This document shows positions 16,946-25,307 of a stretch of 64,000 bases of DNA, in pieces. Below the pieces are notes generated by a model. It ran no database searches. It was not told the origin of the DNA and saw nothing but the letters and a program-made list of their open reading frames with translations. The first letter of the stretch is position 1; each line of letters starts with the position of its first letter. A program made the position numbers and the translations under genes. The stretch lies in the NCBI RefSeq assembly GCF_026626705.1, contig NZ_JAPNKC010000001.1, positions 2,604,001 through 2,668,000 on the forward strand, in the 5' to 3' direction. The DNA comes from Pyxidicoccus sp. MSG2. Its GTDB lineage: Bacteria > Myxococcota > Myxococcia > Myxococcales > Myxococcaceae.

Positions 16946-17443
16946 GTGGTGAAGGAGAAAGGAACGCGACCCGAAGCGGTGGACCCGCTCGCACAGGAGA
17001 AGGCCGCGCGCGCGGTGGTGGCCACACTGGGCAAGCGGGAGTTCCTGGAGCAGTTCCAGAAGCTGGCCAAGAGCTACGCGCAGGACCCGGGCAACCCCGG
17101 CTCCTACGCGTGCGAGGGCTGCCAGCGCTGCGCCAACTGCATGTTCTGCAAGGACTGCGACAGCTGCTTCCAGTGCACCCACTGCACCCGGTGCGAGCTG
17201 TGCAACAACTGCTCGCACTGCGTGGAGTGCAAGAGCTGCCACGCGTGCGCCTACTGCGTGCAGAGCGAGAACTGCACCAGCAGCGCGTACCTGGTGCTGA
17301 GCCGCAACCTGCAGGACTGCAACTACTGCTTCGGCTGCGTGGGCCTGGCCAAGAAGGACTTCCACATCCTCAACGTCCCCTTCCCCCGGACGGAGTACTT
17401 CAAGGTCGTGGGGCGGCTGAAGAAGGAGCTGGGGCTGCCGTAG
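16946..17443 (+). CDS. Cys-ladder protein with uninterrupted Cys-x-x repeats
   Basis: A 165-residue protein of no assigned function. After an ~50-residue helical N-terminal part, 17 cysteines occur at exactly every third residue (about residues 56-104: CEG CQR CAN CMF CKD ...). Then follow an interrupted Cys, a second short cluster (DCNYCFGC) and a charged C-terminus. Such periodicity would align every Cys on one face of a three-residue-per-turn helix or form CxxC metal sites, but no known ferredoxin or rubredoxin spacing is present. No signal peptide is seen, so it is probably cytoplasmic. The GTG at 16946 is preferred because AAGGAG ends eight bases before it; a GTG at 16937 overlaps that site. 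Confidence 0.8.
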   Translation: MVKEKGTRPEAVDPLAQEKAARAVVATLGKREFLEQFQKLAKSYAQDPGNPGSYACEGCQRCANCMFCKDCDSCFQCTHCTRCELCNNCSHCVECKSCHACAYCVQSENCTSSAYLVLSRNLQDCNYCFGCVGLAKKDFHILNVPFPRTEYFKVVGRLKKELGLP

Positions 17444-17461
17444 CAGCCCCGGGCCCCATGA

Positions 17462-18649
17462 CTACAGGGCCCTCACGTAGAGGGCCTTGAGGTACTCGGT
17501 CTCCAGCAGGCCGCCGAGCACCGGGTGGTCCAGCCCGGCGCCGCGGCGCTCGAGAATCTGCACCGGCCGCTTCGCATCCGCGGCGGCCGCGAGCACCATC
17601 TCCTCGAAGCCGGCGCGGTCCAGCTTGCCCGAGCAGGAGCAGGTGACGAGCAGCCCGTCCGGCTTGAGGCAGCGGAAGGCGCGCAGGTTCAGCTCGTGGT
17701 AGGCGCGCAGCGCGGTGGCCAGGCCCTCGCGGCGCTTGGCCAGGCCGGGCGGGTCCAGGACGATGGTGTCGAAGCGGCGCCCCTCCGTATCGAAGCGGCG
17801 CAGCACGTCGAAGGCGTTGGCGTTCTCCACGGTGACGTTGGCGCGGCCGTTGGCCTCGGCGTTGGCCTTCGCGCGCGCGGCGGCCTTCGCGTCCTGCTCC
17901 ACCGCGAGCACCGAGGTGCAGTTGCGCGAGAGCGAGAGGGCGAAGCCGCCGTGGTAGCTGAACAGGTCCATCCCCTCGCCGCGCGCCAGTTCCCCGGCGC
18001 GCAGGTGGTTGTCCACCTGGTCCAGGAAGGCGCCCGTCTTCATGTCCCCGAGGAGGTCCACCTCGAAGCGGCTCAAGCCCTCGTGGTACGTGAAGCGCGC
18101 GTCGCCCTCGCCGTGGAGCAGGCGCGCCTCGCGGGGCAGGCCCTCGAAGTCGCGGCCGGAGCCGTCGTCCCGGGCCACGACGTGGGTGGCGCCGGTGAGC
18201 TCCACCAGCATGCGCGCCAGCGACTCCTTGCGCGCGTCCATGCCCTCGGAGAGCGTCTGCAGCGTGAGGCCCTTGCCGTAGCGGTCCACGAAGAGGCCGG
18301 GCAGCAGGTCCGCCTCGCCGTGCACCAGGCGCAGCCCGTCGCGGCCGGACAGCGGGGCGCGGCGCGCCAGCGCGGCCTCCAGCCGGCGGCGGAAGAAGGC
18401 GTCATCCACCGGCTCCTCGGCGGGGCCCTTGCGCGTCAGCAGGCGCAGCGCGAGCGGCGAGCGGCGGGCGTAGAGCGCCTGGCCGATGGGGTTGCCCTGC
18501 GAGTCCACCACCAGCACCACCGCGCCGGGGCCCTTCACGTCGGGGGGGGCGGCCAGCTCGGTGCGGTACAGCCAGGGGTTGCCGTGGCGGAGCGACTTCG
18601 CGCCCTTGGGGGTGGTGCGCGCGACGGGGAGCGCTGCATGGGGGGGCAT
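17462..18649 (-). CDS. Class I SAM-dependent rRNA methyltransferase, RlmI family
   Basis: A 395-residue protein combining an N-terminal PUA-like domain (about 1-80: KGAKSLRHGNPWLYRTEL) with a C-terminal Rossmann methyltransferase. It shows the RlmI-like YHEGLSRFEVDLLGDMKTGAFLDQ region, the SAM-binding DLFSYHGGFALSLSR loop and DTIVLDPPGLAKRR, the catalytic-type motif for cytosine C5 chemistry. The C-terminal LLVTCSCSG carries the paired cysteines typical of the family. The expected substrate is 23S rRNA m5C; the exact site cannot be inferred. It starts eight bases after the stop of the TPR-zincin gene and is probably in an operon with it. Confidence 0.9.
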   Translation of the reverse strand: MPPHAALPVARTTPKGAKSLRHGNPWLYRTELAAPPDVKGPGAVVLVVDSQGNPIGQALYARRSPLALRLLTRKGPAEEPVDDAFFRRRLEAALARRAPLSGRDGLRLVHGEADLLPGLFVDRYGKGLTLQTLSEGMDARKESLARMLVELTGATHVVARDDGSGRDFEGLPREARLLHGEGDARFTYHEGLSRFEVDLLGDMKTGAFLDQVDNHLRAGELARGEGMDLFSYHGGFALSLSRNCTSVLAVEQDAKAAARAKANAEANGRANVTVENANAFDVLRRFDTEGRRFDTIVLDPPGLAKRREGLATALRAYHELNLRAFRCLKPDGLLVTCSCSGKLDRAGFEEMVLAAAADAKRPVQILERRGAGLDHPVLGGLLETEYLKALYVRAL

Positions 18650-18656
18650 CGGGCTT

Positions 18657-19907
18657 TCACTCCAGGCCGCGCGCGGCCAGCTCTTCATCGTCCTCGCCGC
18701 GAAGGTGCCCGATTTCGTGCAGCAACGTCACGCGAATCTGCTCGCGCAGCTCCTCGGACGTCCGCACCGCGCGCGCGAGGTTGCGCCGGTAGAGCACCAC
18801 GGAGCGGCACGGCGTCTCGGTACCGTCGCACGGCTCGCCCAGCGGAGGGCCCCGGAAGAGGCCCAGAATCGTCGGCGACAGCGGGGGCTGGTTGGCCAGC
18901 AGGTCTCCATCCGCGGGCAGCTCCTCCGCGGTGACGGGCACGCCCTCCAAATCGCCCCGCATGTCGGCGGGCAGCGCGGCCACGGCGCGTATCACCTCGG
19001 CACGGAAGTCCGCCTCCGAGGGCAGCGGCGGCGCCGGGAAGTCCTCCGGCGCCAGCTGCCGGGCCTTCTCGAAGTGCGTCTGCGCCAGCTTCCACTTCCC
19101 CTCGCGCTCCATCAGCAGCCCGAGGTGCTGGTACGCGTGCGCGGCACGCTCCTCGTCGTCCACCAGCGTGGAGAAGGCCGTCCGCGCCTCCGCGAAGCGG
19201 CACAGCTCGAAGAGGGCGAGGGCGCGCTCGTAGAGGGCCTCCTTGCTGCCCGGCTCGCGGGCCAGGACGATGGCGGCGCGCGCGAGGGCCTCCTCGGACT
19301 GGCCGAGGTCGTTGAACGCCATGGCCGCCACCAGCGCCAGGTGCGGCACCAGCTCCGGCGGCGTGCCGGGCTGGGACAGGCCGCGCTCGGCGTAGAGGGC
19401 GCCCAGTTCGTCGCGCTCGCGGGTGGAGGGCAGCTGCACGGCGTACAGGTGCGCCGAGCCGAGCAGCGCGTCCGCGTCTCCCGGGTCGATGGCGAGCGCG
19501 CGCGCGTAGGCGAGCTGCGCCTCGGACTCGCGGCCGAGGGCGGCGAGCGCCACGCCGCGCTCGGCGTGGGCGGCGGCGAGGTCCGGCTCCAGGGCGGCGG
19601 CCTGCGCGGCGCAGGACAGGGCCTCCTCGAAGCGGCCGTCATCGAAGTAGCGGCGGGCCGCGTCCAGCGGGGCCGTGCCCTCCGCGCGGCACACGGCAAG
19701 CGGCTGCACCCGGTGGGTGGCGTCCCCGGGCGTCATGACAGGAGCGTCGCCGGAACCCGGGGAGCCCTGGGCGCCCGGGCCCGGCGCGGCGGAGGCACCC
19801 ACGGCGGACAGGGCCGGAGCGCCCGCGTCCGGCACCGCCGGGGCCGGGGCGTTCCGCTTGCAGGCAGACAGAAGGAGACAGAGGGCGAGCAGACCGCGCC
19901 GCGACAT
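18657..19907 (-). CDS. TPR lipoprotein fused to a zincin-type metallopeptidase domain
   Basis: A 416-residue protein. N-terminal lipoprotein signal (GLLALCLLLSAC, Cys 16), a low-complexity Ala/Pro/Gly stretch to about residue 70, TPR repeats (about 80-290), and a C-terminal domain (about 330-416) with ILGLFRGPPLGE, SVVLYRRNLARA and TLLHEIGHLRGEDDEEL. The HExxH motif followed by the Asp/Glu-rich end matches the small zincin_1 (DUF1025) metallopeptidase family, normally a stand-alone ~120-residue protein. Fusion to lipid-anchored TPRs suggests an envelope-located peptidase or a degenerate binding domain. Catalytic activity is inferred, not shown. Confidence 0.85.
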   Translation of the reverse strand: MSRRGLLALCLLLSACKRNAPAPAVPDAGAPALSAVGASAAPGPGAQGSPGSGDAPVMTPGDATHRVQPLAVCRAEGTAPLDAARRYFDDGRFEEALSCAAQAAALEPDLAAAHAERGVALAALGRESEAQLAYARALAIDPGDADALLGSAHLYAVQLPSTRERDELGALYAERGLSQPGTPPELVPHLALVAAMAFNDLGQSEEALARAAIVLAREPGSKEALYERALALFELCRFAEARTAFSTLVDDEERAAHAYQHLGLLMEREGKWKLAQTHFEKARQLAPEDFPAPPLPSEADFRAEVIRAVAALPADMRGDLEGVPVTAEELPADGDLLANQPPLSPTILGLFRGPPLGEPCDGTETPCRSVVLYRRNLARAVRTSEELREQIRVTLLHEIGHLRGEDDEELAARGLE

Positions 19908-20038
19908 GGGCCGCCAGGGTACGGCATCACCCCGTGGGCGTGAAGCGGGGACGTGCCTGCCCGCCCGCCTGGCGACATCCCTGGAAACCCTCCGGCTTCT
20001 CATTCTTCGAGCGCCGGGAGCGTCCGGGCCCCGCGCCT

Positions 20039-21001
20039 TCAGCCCGCGGTGGATAGCTCCGCGAGGATTTCGGCGTACGCGGCGCGGGCCTTGTCCGCCT
20101 GGTCCGCCTTGAAGCTGGCGGCGGCGACGACGGGGTGCCCGCCCCCGCCGTAGCGGCCGGCGATGGCGGCCAGGTCGTGCTGGCGCAGCTCGGGCTTCCA
20201 CGGGTTGGAGCCGAGCGACACCTTCGCGCGCGAGGCCCCCTTGCCCACCCACAGCGTGTAGCGCGCGTCCGGGTAGAGGGCGTAGGCGATGAACTTGTTG
20301 AGGCTGTCCACGCCCTCGTCCACCAGGTCGAAGAAGACGACGCCGCGCTCGTAGCGGGCCTTCGCGCGCACCAGGTCGATGTGGCCGCGGTGGCGCTCCA
20401 GCAGCGGGGCCAGTGGCGTGGCGATGAGCGGCGAGGCGGCGATGGCCGCGAGCGACTCGGACTGCATGCGGCGGATGACCTCGGGGATGAGGGCCGGGTC
20501 CTTGTTGGACTCCAGCACCGTCATGATGCGCAGCGCGGGCTCCTCCAGGGCCACCGCCATCTGCGGCGTGGGGAACTGCGCGCCGTCGATGATTTCCGCC
20601 CAGTGGATGAGCTCCGCCAGGGGCGAGGCATCCCAGCCGAAGCGCTCGCGCGCCACGTCCGCGAGGTACTTCGTGCAGCTCTTGCGGTGCGCGTCGTGGA
20701 ACTTGCGGCCGCTGGTGTCCGCGCGGAAGTGGTCCTCGTCACCGGGCTGCTGGAAGGCCGAGACGTGGTGGTCGAACCACCACGTCAGCCGCGAGTCCTG
20801 GCTGTAGCGGAAGTCGACGATGACGTTCTCCTCGCCGGTGAAGACGGCCGGGTCGATGCCCTCCGCCCCCGGCTTGTGCGCGAGCCCCAGGTACCGGAAG
20901 GCCGCGTCCGGGCGGAGACGCTCCCGGTAGAAGCGCGAGAAGACGGCCGCGCTGGCGGCGCCGTCGAAGCAGCTGTCGTGGAAGAGGACCTGGACGTTCA
21001 T
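20039..21001 (-). CDS. DHH/DHHA1 family phosphoesterase
   Basis: A 320-residue member of the DHH superfamily, which includes NrnA-type nanoRNases and cyclic dinucleotide phosphodiesterases. Metal-binding motifs are visible: motif I FHDSCFDGAASA (Asp 9 and Asp 14), motif II VIVDFRYS, the DHH motif WWFDHHVSAF near residue 77, and motif IV around EIIDGAQF. The C-terminal DHHA1 signature is RYGGGGHPVVAAASF. It is probably a cytoplasmic Mn-dependent phosphoesterase acting on short oligonucleotides or phosphorylated small molecules; the substrate is not decidable here. Its upstream region (21002-21391) also holds the sigma-54-type promoter of the plus-strand gene. Confidence 0.88.
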   Translation of the reverse strand: MNVQVLFHDSCFDGAASAAVFSRFYRERLRPDAAFRYLGLAHKPGAEGIDPAVFTGEENVIVDFRYSQDSRLTWWFDHHVSAFQQPGDEDHFRADTSGRKFHDAHRKSCTKYLADVARERFGWDASPLAELIHWAEIIDGAQFPTPQMAVALEEPALRIMTVLESNKDPALIPEVIRRMQSESLAAIAASPLIATPLAPLLERHRGHIDLVRAKARYERGVVFFDLVDEGVDSLNKFIAYALYPDARYTLWVGKGASRAKVSLGSNPWKPELRQHDLAAIAGRYGGGGHPVVAAASFKADQADKARAAYAEILAELSTAG

Positions 21002-21320
21002 GGCGAGGCTCCCTTATCGCAACGCGACTTCCACGTCAGGGCGGCCTCGAATCCCACTCGGGAGCATGACCCTGGAGGGTGAGAAGGCCGGGCGACAGTG
21101 GGGTCACAGTGACCTGCCCCACGGACGCTTTTGGGCAGGCGACGGAACCTTGACTGTTGAACGAAACGTCGAGATTGCGAGCCCAACTGAACGAAAAAGC
21201 TCGACAGAACGGAACACCACCCCAAAGGGCACCCCGCATTTTCACCCCGCGTATCGCGGAAACCCGCTATCCGACTGGGGAAAAGTGCGTCATGTCACAC
21301 CGGGCAGGTAGTCAGGCCTC

Positions 21321-21336
21321 TGGCACTCCGTCTGCA
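21321..21336 (+). promoter_or_regulatory. Sigma-54 (-24/-12) promoter
   Basis: TGGCAC and TGCA are placed so that GG and GC are separated by exactly ten bases, the invariant spacing of sigma-54 promoters. The only departure from the consensus core is C for T at the first base of the -12 box. The predicted start near 21347 gives a ~45-base leader to the ATG at 21392. Upstream, in a locally AT-richer stretch, are palindromes GTCACAGTGAC (21103-21113) and CCGCGTATCGCGG (21247-21259), candidate activator sites. No other gene is convincing in 21002-21391. Confidence 0.65.
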
Positions 21337-21391
21337 TATGTCAGCCCCCAAGTGTACTCACCCGTGCAGCGCGACGCGGTGGGAGGAACAC

Positions 21392-21634
21392 ATGGGCAAG
21401 AGGACGACACGCAAGAGCGGGACGCTCACCCGGCAGGGGCGAAGGGTGATGCCGTCGCTGCGGCGGACCGCCCAGCGGGCCCGGGCAGTGGCGGAGAAGG
21501 CCCACCTCACCGTGGGAGAGGTCATCGCGGCGGCCTTCGACACCTCCGGCGGAGAGCTGGGGGACGTCCTGGAGCTGGTGACCTCGCCGCAGATGACCCG
21601 GGCGCTGGGGCGCCGCATCATCCTGGAGGGATAA
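21392..21634 (+). CDS. Small basic hypothetical protein
   Basis: An 80-residue protein of unknown function. The ATG at 21392 is chosen because GGGAGGAA lies just upstream. The N-terminal half is very basic (KRTTRKSGTLTRQGRR) and the rest is helical (AHLTVGEVIAAAFDTSGGEL, VTSPQMTRALGRRII), suggesting nucleic-acid or membrane-surface binding. It stands alone behind a good sigma-54-type promoter, which implies expression under starvation, development or another activator-dependent condition. The 293 bases downstream (21635-21927) hold only a hairpin. Confidence 0.7.
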   Translation: MGKRTTRKSGTLTRQGRRVMPSLRRTAQRARAVAEKAHLTVGEVIAAAFDTSGGELGDVLELVTSPQMTRALGRRIILEG

Positions 21635-21863
21635 CCCCTCCCCTTCCCCCTCCTGCCGCTCCCGGATGACGGGACGCGGGCGGGAGGGATGTCGTGTTCC
21701 CGCTCACCCGTCGGTCGCCGCCCGGACTCCGGATGCCGGCGCACTCGGGTGGACGCTCCCTCGAGGCACTTCACCGAGTTCCTGACGCCGCGGTGCGTCT
21801 CCGCGCGCACGGGTTCGCGGCCCGGCGACCACGGCACGGGCCTTCGCCTGGGTGGACGGACGA

Positions 21864-21899
21864 AGGCCCGCGCCCTGCTCGGTGGCGGGACGCGGGCCT
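21864..21899 (-). terminator. Hairpin downstream of the propeller lipoprotein gene
   Basis: A perfect 9-bp inverted repeat (21864-21872 with 21891-21899) with an 18-base loop begins 29 bases beyond the stop of the minus-strand gene at 21928. No U-tract follows, so termination is inferred from position only. Confidence 0.4.
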
Positions 21900-21927
21900 C
21901 GTATGTCAGGACTTCAGACTTCCGGCG

Positions 21928-23448
21928 CTACCTGGGCTGCCAGCGCGGACGGTGGTCGTCGCCAGCGCCGGTCTGGAGGGTGTAGCCGCCCTTCGGATGG
22001 ACGATGGCGTCCACGCCCTGAGCCGGCAGTCCCGTGGCCGGGTCTATCTGCTGGACGTAGAGCTGCCCACCCTTCACGTAGGCCAGGAAGCGGCCATCCG
22101 GTGAGAAGGACGGGAGCGTGCCACCTTCGACGAAGGATGCCTCGGCCGCCGCGCCAGAACCGTTCTGGGTGTTGATGCGACGGACGAAGATGATGTTGCC
22201 GGGCCGGTTCGGGCACAGCGTGGCCGAGGGATTCCCACAGAGCTCCGGTGCGGAGGACCCGGTCCGGTTGGAGAAGTAGGCCCGCACGTAGGCGACCAGC
22301 GAGCCATCCGGCGCCCAGGCGGGATTGGCGACGTACGAGTCGACGGACCCTCCCGGCGCGGGCTCGGTGACGGGCTCGGTGGTGAAGTCCGCAATCGTCT
22401 GCACCGTGCCGCTGGAGACGGGAACCACGAAGAGCGAGGTGTCGAAGCCCTCGGGCTTCGCCGCATCCGTCCTGAGGAAGAGCAACTGGTCGTTGACCCG
22501 GTTGTAGAGCGGCTGCTCCGCGGTAGCACCGGAGTTGGCGATGGGTGAAGGCGAGCCACTCAACGTGGACGTCGACAGGCCCAGGGTGGCCGTGCTGAAC
22601 GCGAACGTCGTTCCGTCACTGGCCCAATCCGGGAACGTTCCGGCCTCCGTCGCCGACTTCACCGCGCCATCGCTCGTCGCCACCGCCGAGATGCCCGACG
22701 TGCTGCTGCCAGTCCTACGGACGTAGAGGATGGCGGTGCCCGGCTCCCACTCCATGTAGCGGAAACTCTCGGTGTTGCCGGTGCCACCATCCGCGAGCAC
22801 CGTCGCCTGGTTCGCGACGAGCGGGATGTCGCGCACGACCAGCTCACCCGCGATATTTCCAGAGTTCTTGCCCGTCTCGACCGCATCCTGGGCGAACGCA
22901 ATCCGCGAGCCTCCCCGCCCCCAGCGCGGGTAGCGGCTGCTCGTATCGGCGTCCGTCAGCGGGACCATTCCGGGCGTGTCGTAGCGCATGACCAGGGCCG
23001 CATAGCCCCCGTCCGCATCCATCGTGGCGGTGACAGCCAGGTGCATGGCCTGGCACAGGGACGGAGTTCCCTCGCAGCGCAGGCCCGGCAGGCAGTCAGC
23101 GGACGAGACACAGGCCTCGCCCTTGGGCACGCTCATGCTGCCCGCGTCGGTGCCGGCGTCCACGTCCGTGCCCGCGTCGGTGCCAGCGTCCACGTCCGTG
23201 CCCGCGTCGGTGCCGGCATCCAGGTACACGCCCGCGTCCTCTTGTCCCGTGCCCGCATCCTCACCGGAAGGCTGCTCCAGGGGGCGCTGCTCACACTCGT
23301 TGTCAGAGTTGCAGGTCCACTGCTGCCCTTCATCAGGCGGCCCGTTGTCGGCGCGGCAGTCGAACGCGTCGGTACACTCATCCCCGCAGCCCGTCGTGAG
23401 CACCCACAGCGCGCAGCACACCGCGCTGACAACCACACGTCTGGTCAT
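21928..23448 (-). CDS. Lipoprotein with TolB-like beta-propeller repeats
   Basis: A 506-residue predicted surface or periplasmic lipoprotein (signal ending WVLTTGC, Cys 21) with GGAGGG upstream of its ATG. A Cys-containing Asp-rich segment is followed by a low-complexity DAGTDVDAGTDAGT repeat (about 75-102), a Cys-rich motif (VSSADCLPGLRCEG), and then WD40/PD40-type propeller blades recognisable as YPRWGRGGSRIAFAQD, FPDWASDGTTFAF, NPAWAPDGSLVAYVRA and LPSFSPDGRFLAYVKGG. The layout of a short Cys-rich head, DAG-type linker and propeller is typical of myxobacterial secreted lipoproteins. No enzymatic motif is seen. Confidence 0.85.
   Translation of the reverse strand: MTRRVVVSAVCCALWVLTTGCGDECTDAFDCRADNGPPDEGQQWTCNSDNECEQRPLEQPSGEDAGTGQEDAGVYLDAGTDAGTDVDAGTDAGTDVDAGTDAGSMSVPKGEACVSSADCLPGLRCEGTPSLCQAMHLAVTATMDADGGYAALVMRYDTPGMVPLTDADTSSRYPRWGRGGSRIAFAQDAVETGKNSGNIAGELVVRDIPLVANQATVLADGGTGNTESFRYMEWEPGTAILYVRRTGSSTSGISAVATSDGAVKSATEAGTFPDWASDGTTFAFSTATLGLSTSTLSGSPSPIANSGATAEQPLYNRVNDQLLFLRTDAAKPEGFDTSLFVVPVSSGTVQTIADFTTEPVTEPAPGGSVDSYVANPAWAPDGSLVAYVRAYFSNRTGSSAPELCGNPSATLCPNRPGNIIFVRRINTQNGSGAAAEASFVEGGTLPSFSPDGRFLAYVKGGQLYVQQIDPATGLPAQGVDAIVHPKGGYTLQTGAGDDHRPRWQPR
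23141..23230. repeat. Three tandem 30-bp repeats encoding an Asp-Ala-Gly-Thr linker
   Basis: Units at 23141-23170, 23171-23200 and 23201-23230 (the last degenerate at its 3' end) are near-identical and in frame within the propeller lipoprotein gene. They encode ten-residue DAGTDVDAGT-type units. Copy number can vary by slippage, changing linker length without a frameshift. Confidence 0.85.
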
Positions 23449-23569
23449 AATGACCCTCCGAAGTACCTGGGGCCGCGTATAGCTTCACGACTCCTGGCCG
23501 CGCGGGGTTTGCCGCGCGGGAACTGGAGGCCGTGTTCCTGAATGAACGGCCATCTGTGCTGCGTGCTCA

Positions 23570-24367
23570 ATGATCGACACCCATTGCCACCTGGATGCGA
23601 CGCGCTTCGACCTTGACCGCGCCGAGGTGCTGGAGCGCGCCTGGGCCGCGGGCCTCCACGGCATCGTGATTCCCGGCGTCGGCCCGCATGACTGGGAGCT
23701 CCTGCTCGAGCTGTCGCGACAGGACGCGCGGCTTCAAGTCGGCCTGGGCATCCACCCGCAGCTGCTGCCGGAGATGCCTCCCGAGGAGGACGAGGCCGTG
23801 CTCGAACACCTCGACGCGCTGCTCTCCAAAGGCGGAGCGGCGGCCGTGGGCGAGTGTGGCCTGGACGGCCCCTCCATCCCCGGTGCGTCGCTGGAGCGGC
23901 AGGTGGCGGTGCTGCGACGGCACCTGTCGCTCGCGCGCAAGTACGGGCTGCCGGTGCTGATGCACTGCCACCGGCTGCACCCCGCGCTCATCGAGTTGCT
24001 CAAGCAGGAGGAGATGCCCGAGGCGGGCGTGCTCATGCACAGCTACAGCGGCGGCGTGGACCTGGCGCGCTTCTACCTCCAGAAGGGCTGCCACTTCTCC
24101 TTCGCCGGCCCCGTCACGTGGGCGGAGGCGCGCAAGCCGCTGGATGCGCTGCGGGCCATCCCCCTGGAGCGGCTGATGGCGGAGACGGACGCGCCGGACC
24201 AGGCGCCCACGCCCCACCGGGGACAGCGCTCCGAGCCCGGCTACCTGCCCCACATCATCGAAGGCATGGCCCGCGTCCGGGGAGAGCCTGTCGAGGTGGT
24301 CGCCCAGCAGACGACCGAGAACGCGCGTAGGCTGTTCCGGGAAGCTTTCCCCCTGCCTTCGCGGTAG
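23570..24367 (+). CDS. tatD: TatD family metal-dependent hydrolase / DNase
   Basis: A 265-residue TIM-barrel amidohydrolase of the TatD family, linked to 3'-5' DNase and repair activity. Metal ligands are visible in order: MIDTHCHLD, the Glu in AVGECGLDG, LMHCHR, LMHSYSG and the Asp in LMAETDAPDQAP. The length matches the family. It is followed 27 bases later by tcdA on the same strand, probably an operon. Confidence 0.93.
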   Translation: MIDTHCHLDATRFDLDRAEVLERAWAAGLHGIVIPGVGPHDWELLLELSRQDARLQVGLGIHPQLLPEMPPEEDEAVLEHLDALLSKGGAAAVGECGLDGPSIPGASLERQVAVLRRHLSLARKYGLPVLMHCHRLHPALIELLKQEEMPEAGVLMHSYSGGVDLARFYLQKGCHFSFAGPVTWAEARKPLDALRAIPLERLMAETDAPDQAPTPHRGQRSEPGYLPHIIEGMARVRGEPVEVVAQQTTENARRLFREAFPLPSR

Positions 24368-24394
24368 GCGAGCGTCGCGTTATAGAGGACCGCC

Positions 24395-25291
24395 ATGAAC
24401 CCGCAGCCGCTCCCGTCCAACCTCCCCGAGACCGAGACTCCGCCCGCCGCCGCCCCGGCCACCCAGGCGAAGGGGGACACCTCGCTCGCCCGCCCCTTCA
24501 AGCTCTCCCGGCGCTTCGACCGGACCGGCCGGCTGCTGGGCGACAACGCGATGGAGCGGCTGGCCAACGCGCGCGTGGTGGTGTTCGGCCTGGGCGGCGT
24601 GGGCAGCTACGCGGCCGAGGGGCTCGTGCGCAGCGGCATCGGGCACCTGACGCTGGTGGACCATGACGACGTCTGCGTCACCAACACCAACCGCCAGCTC
24701 CACGCGACGGTGAAGAGCGTGGGCAAGAGCAAGGCGGAGCTGATGGGCCAGCGCTGCCAGGACATCAATCCGCAGGCGAAGGTGGAAGCGGTGCGCGAGT
24801 TCTACCGCGAAGAGGTGGCCGAGCAGATGCTGCAGGCCGGCCAGTACGACTTCGTGGTGGACGCCATCGACAACGTGAAGGCGAAGCTGCACCTGCTGCA
24901 CCGCTGCGTGACGCTGGGCCTTCCGGTGGTCAGCTCCATGGGCGCCGCGGGCCGGCTGGACCCCACGGCCATCCGCGTGGAGGACCTGTCCGAGACGCAC
25001 ATGGACCCGTTCGCCAAGGACATCCGCAAGCTGCTCAAGCGCAAGTACGCCGTGGAGACGGACCGGCACACCGGCATCACCGCCGTCTACTCCATCGAGG
25101 CGCGGCGCATGCCGGTGACGCTCCAGTACGACGACGCCACCGACGGCTTCCTGTGCGTGTGCCCGCAGGACAATGACTTCCACACCTGCGACCACCGCAC
25201 GCAGATTGACGGCAGCGTGGCCTTCGTCACGTCGTGCTTCGGCATGAATGCAGCCGGCGTGGTGGTGCGGCGGCTGGCCTCGGCGCGGTAG
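24395..25291 (+). CDS. tcdA: tRNA threonylcarbamoyladenosine dehydratase (TcdA/CsdL type)
   Basis: An E1-like enzyme that cyclises t6A37 of tRNA to ct6A using ATP. The 298-residue protein has an N-terminal Pro/Ala-rich leader (about 1-32), the conserved FDRTGRLLGDNAMERLANA entry, the Rossmann VVVFGLGGVGSYAAEGLVRSG, the LVDHDDVCVTNTNRQ loop and DFVVDAIDN. The C-terminal TSCFGMNAAGVVVRRL completes the family signature. It follows tatD closely. Confidence 0.93.
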   Translation: MNPQPLPSNLPETETPPAAAPATQAKGDTSLARPFKLSRRFDRTGRLLGDNAMERLANARVVVFGLGGVGSYAAEGLVRSGIGHLTLVDHDDVCVTNTNRQLHATVKSVGKSKAELMGQRCQDINPQAKVEAVREFYREEVAEQMLQAGQYDFVVDAIDNVKAKLHLLHRCVTLGLPVVSSMGAAGRLDPTAIRVEDLSETHMDPFAKDIRKLLKRKYAVETDRHTGITAVYSIEARRMPVTLQYDDATDGFLCVCPQDNDFHTCDHRTQIDGSVAFVTSCFGMNAAGVVVRRLASAR

Positions 25292-25307
25292 CCGCGCCGC
25301 TTCAGAT

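Noticed and set aside
21000..21311. A ~100-codon plus-strand frame upstream of the small basic protein
   Set aside because: No Shine-Dalgarno, no family similarity and atypical codon use; the region reads better as regulatory DNA.
23141..23230. CRISPR-like repeat array
   Set aside because: Units are contiguous without spacers, in frame, and encode a low-complexity linker.
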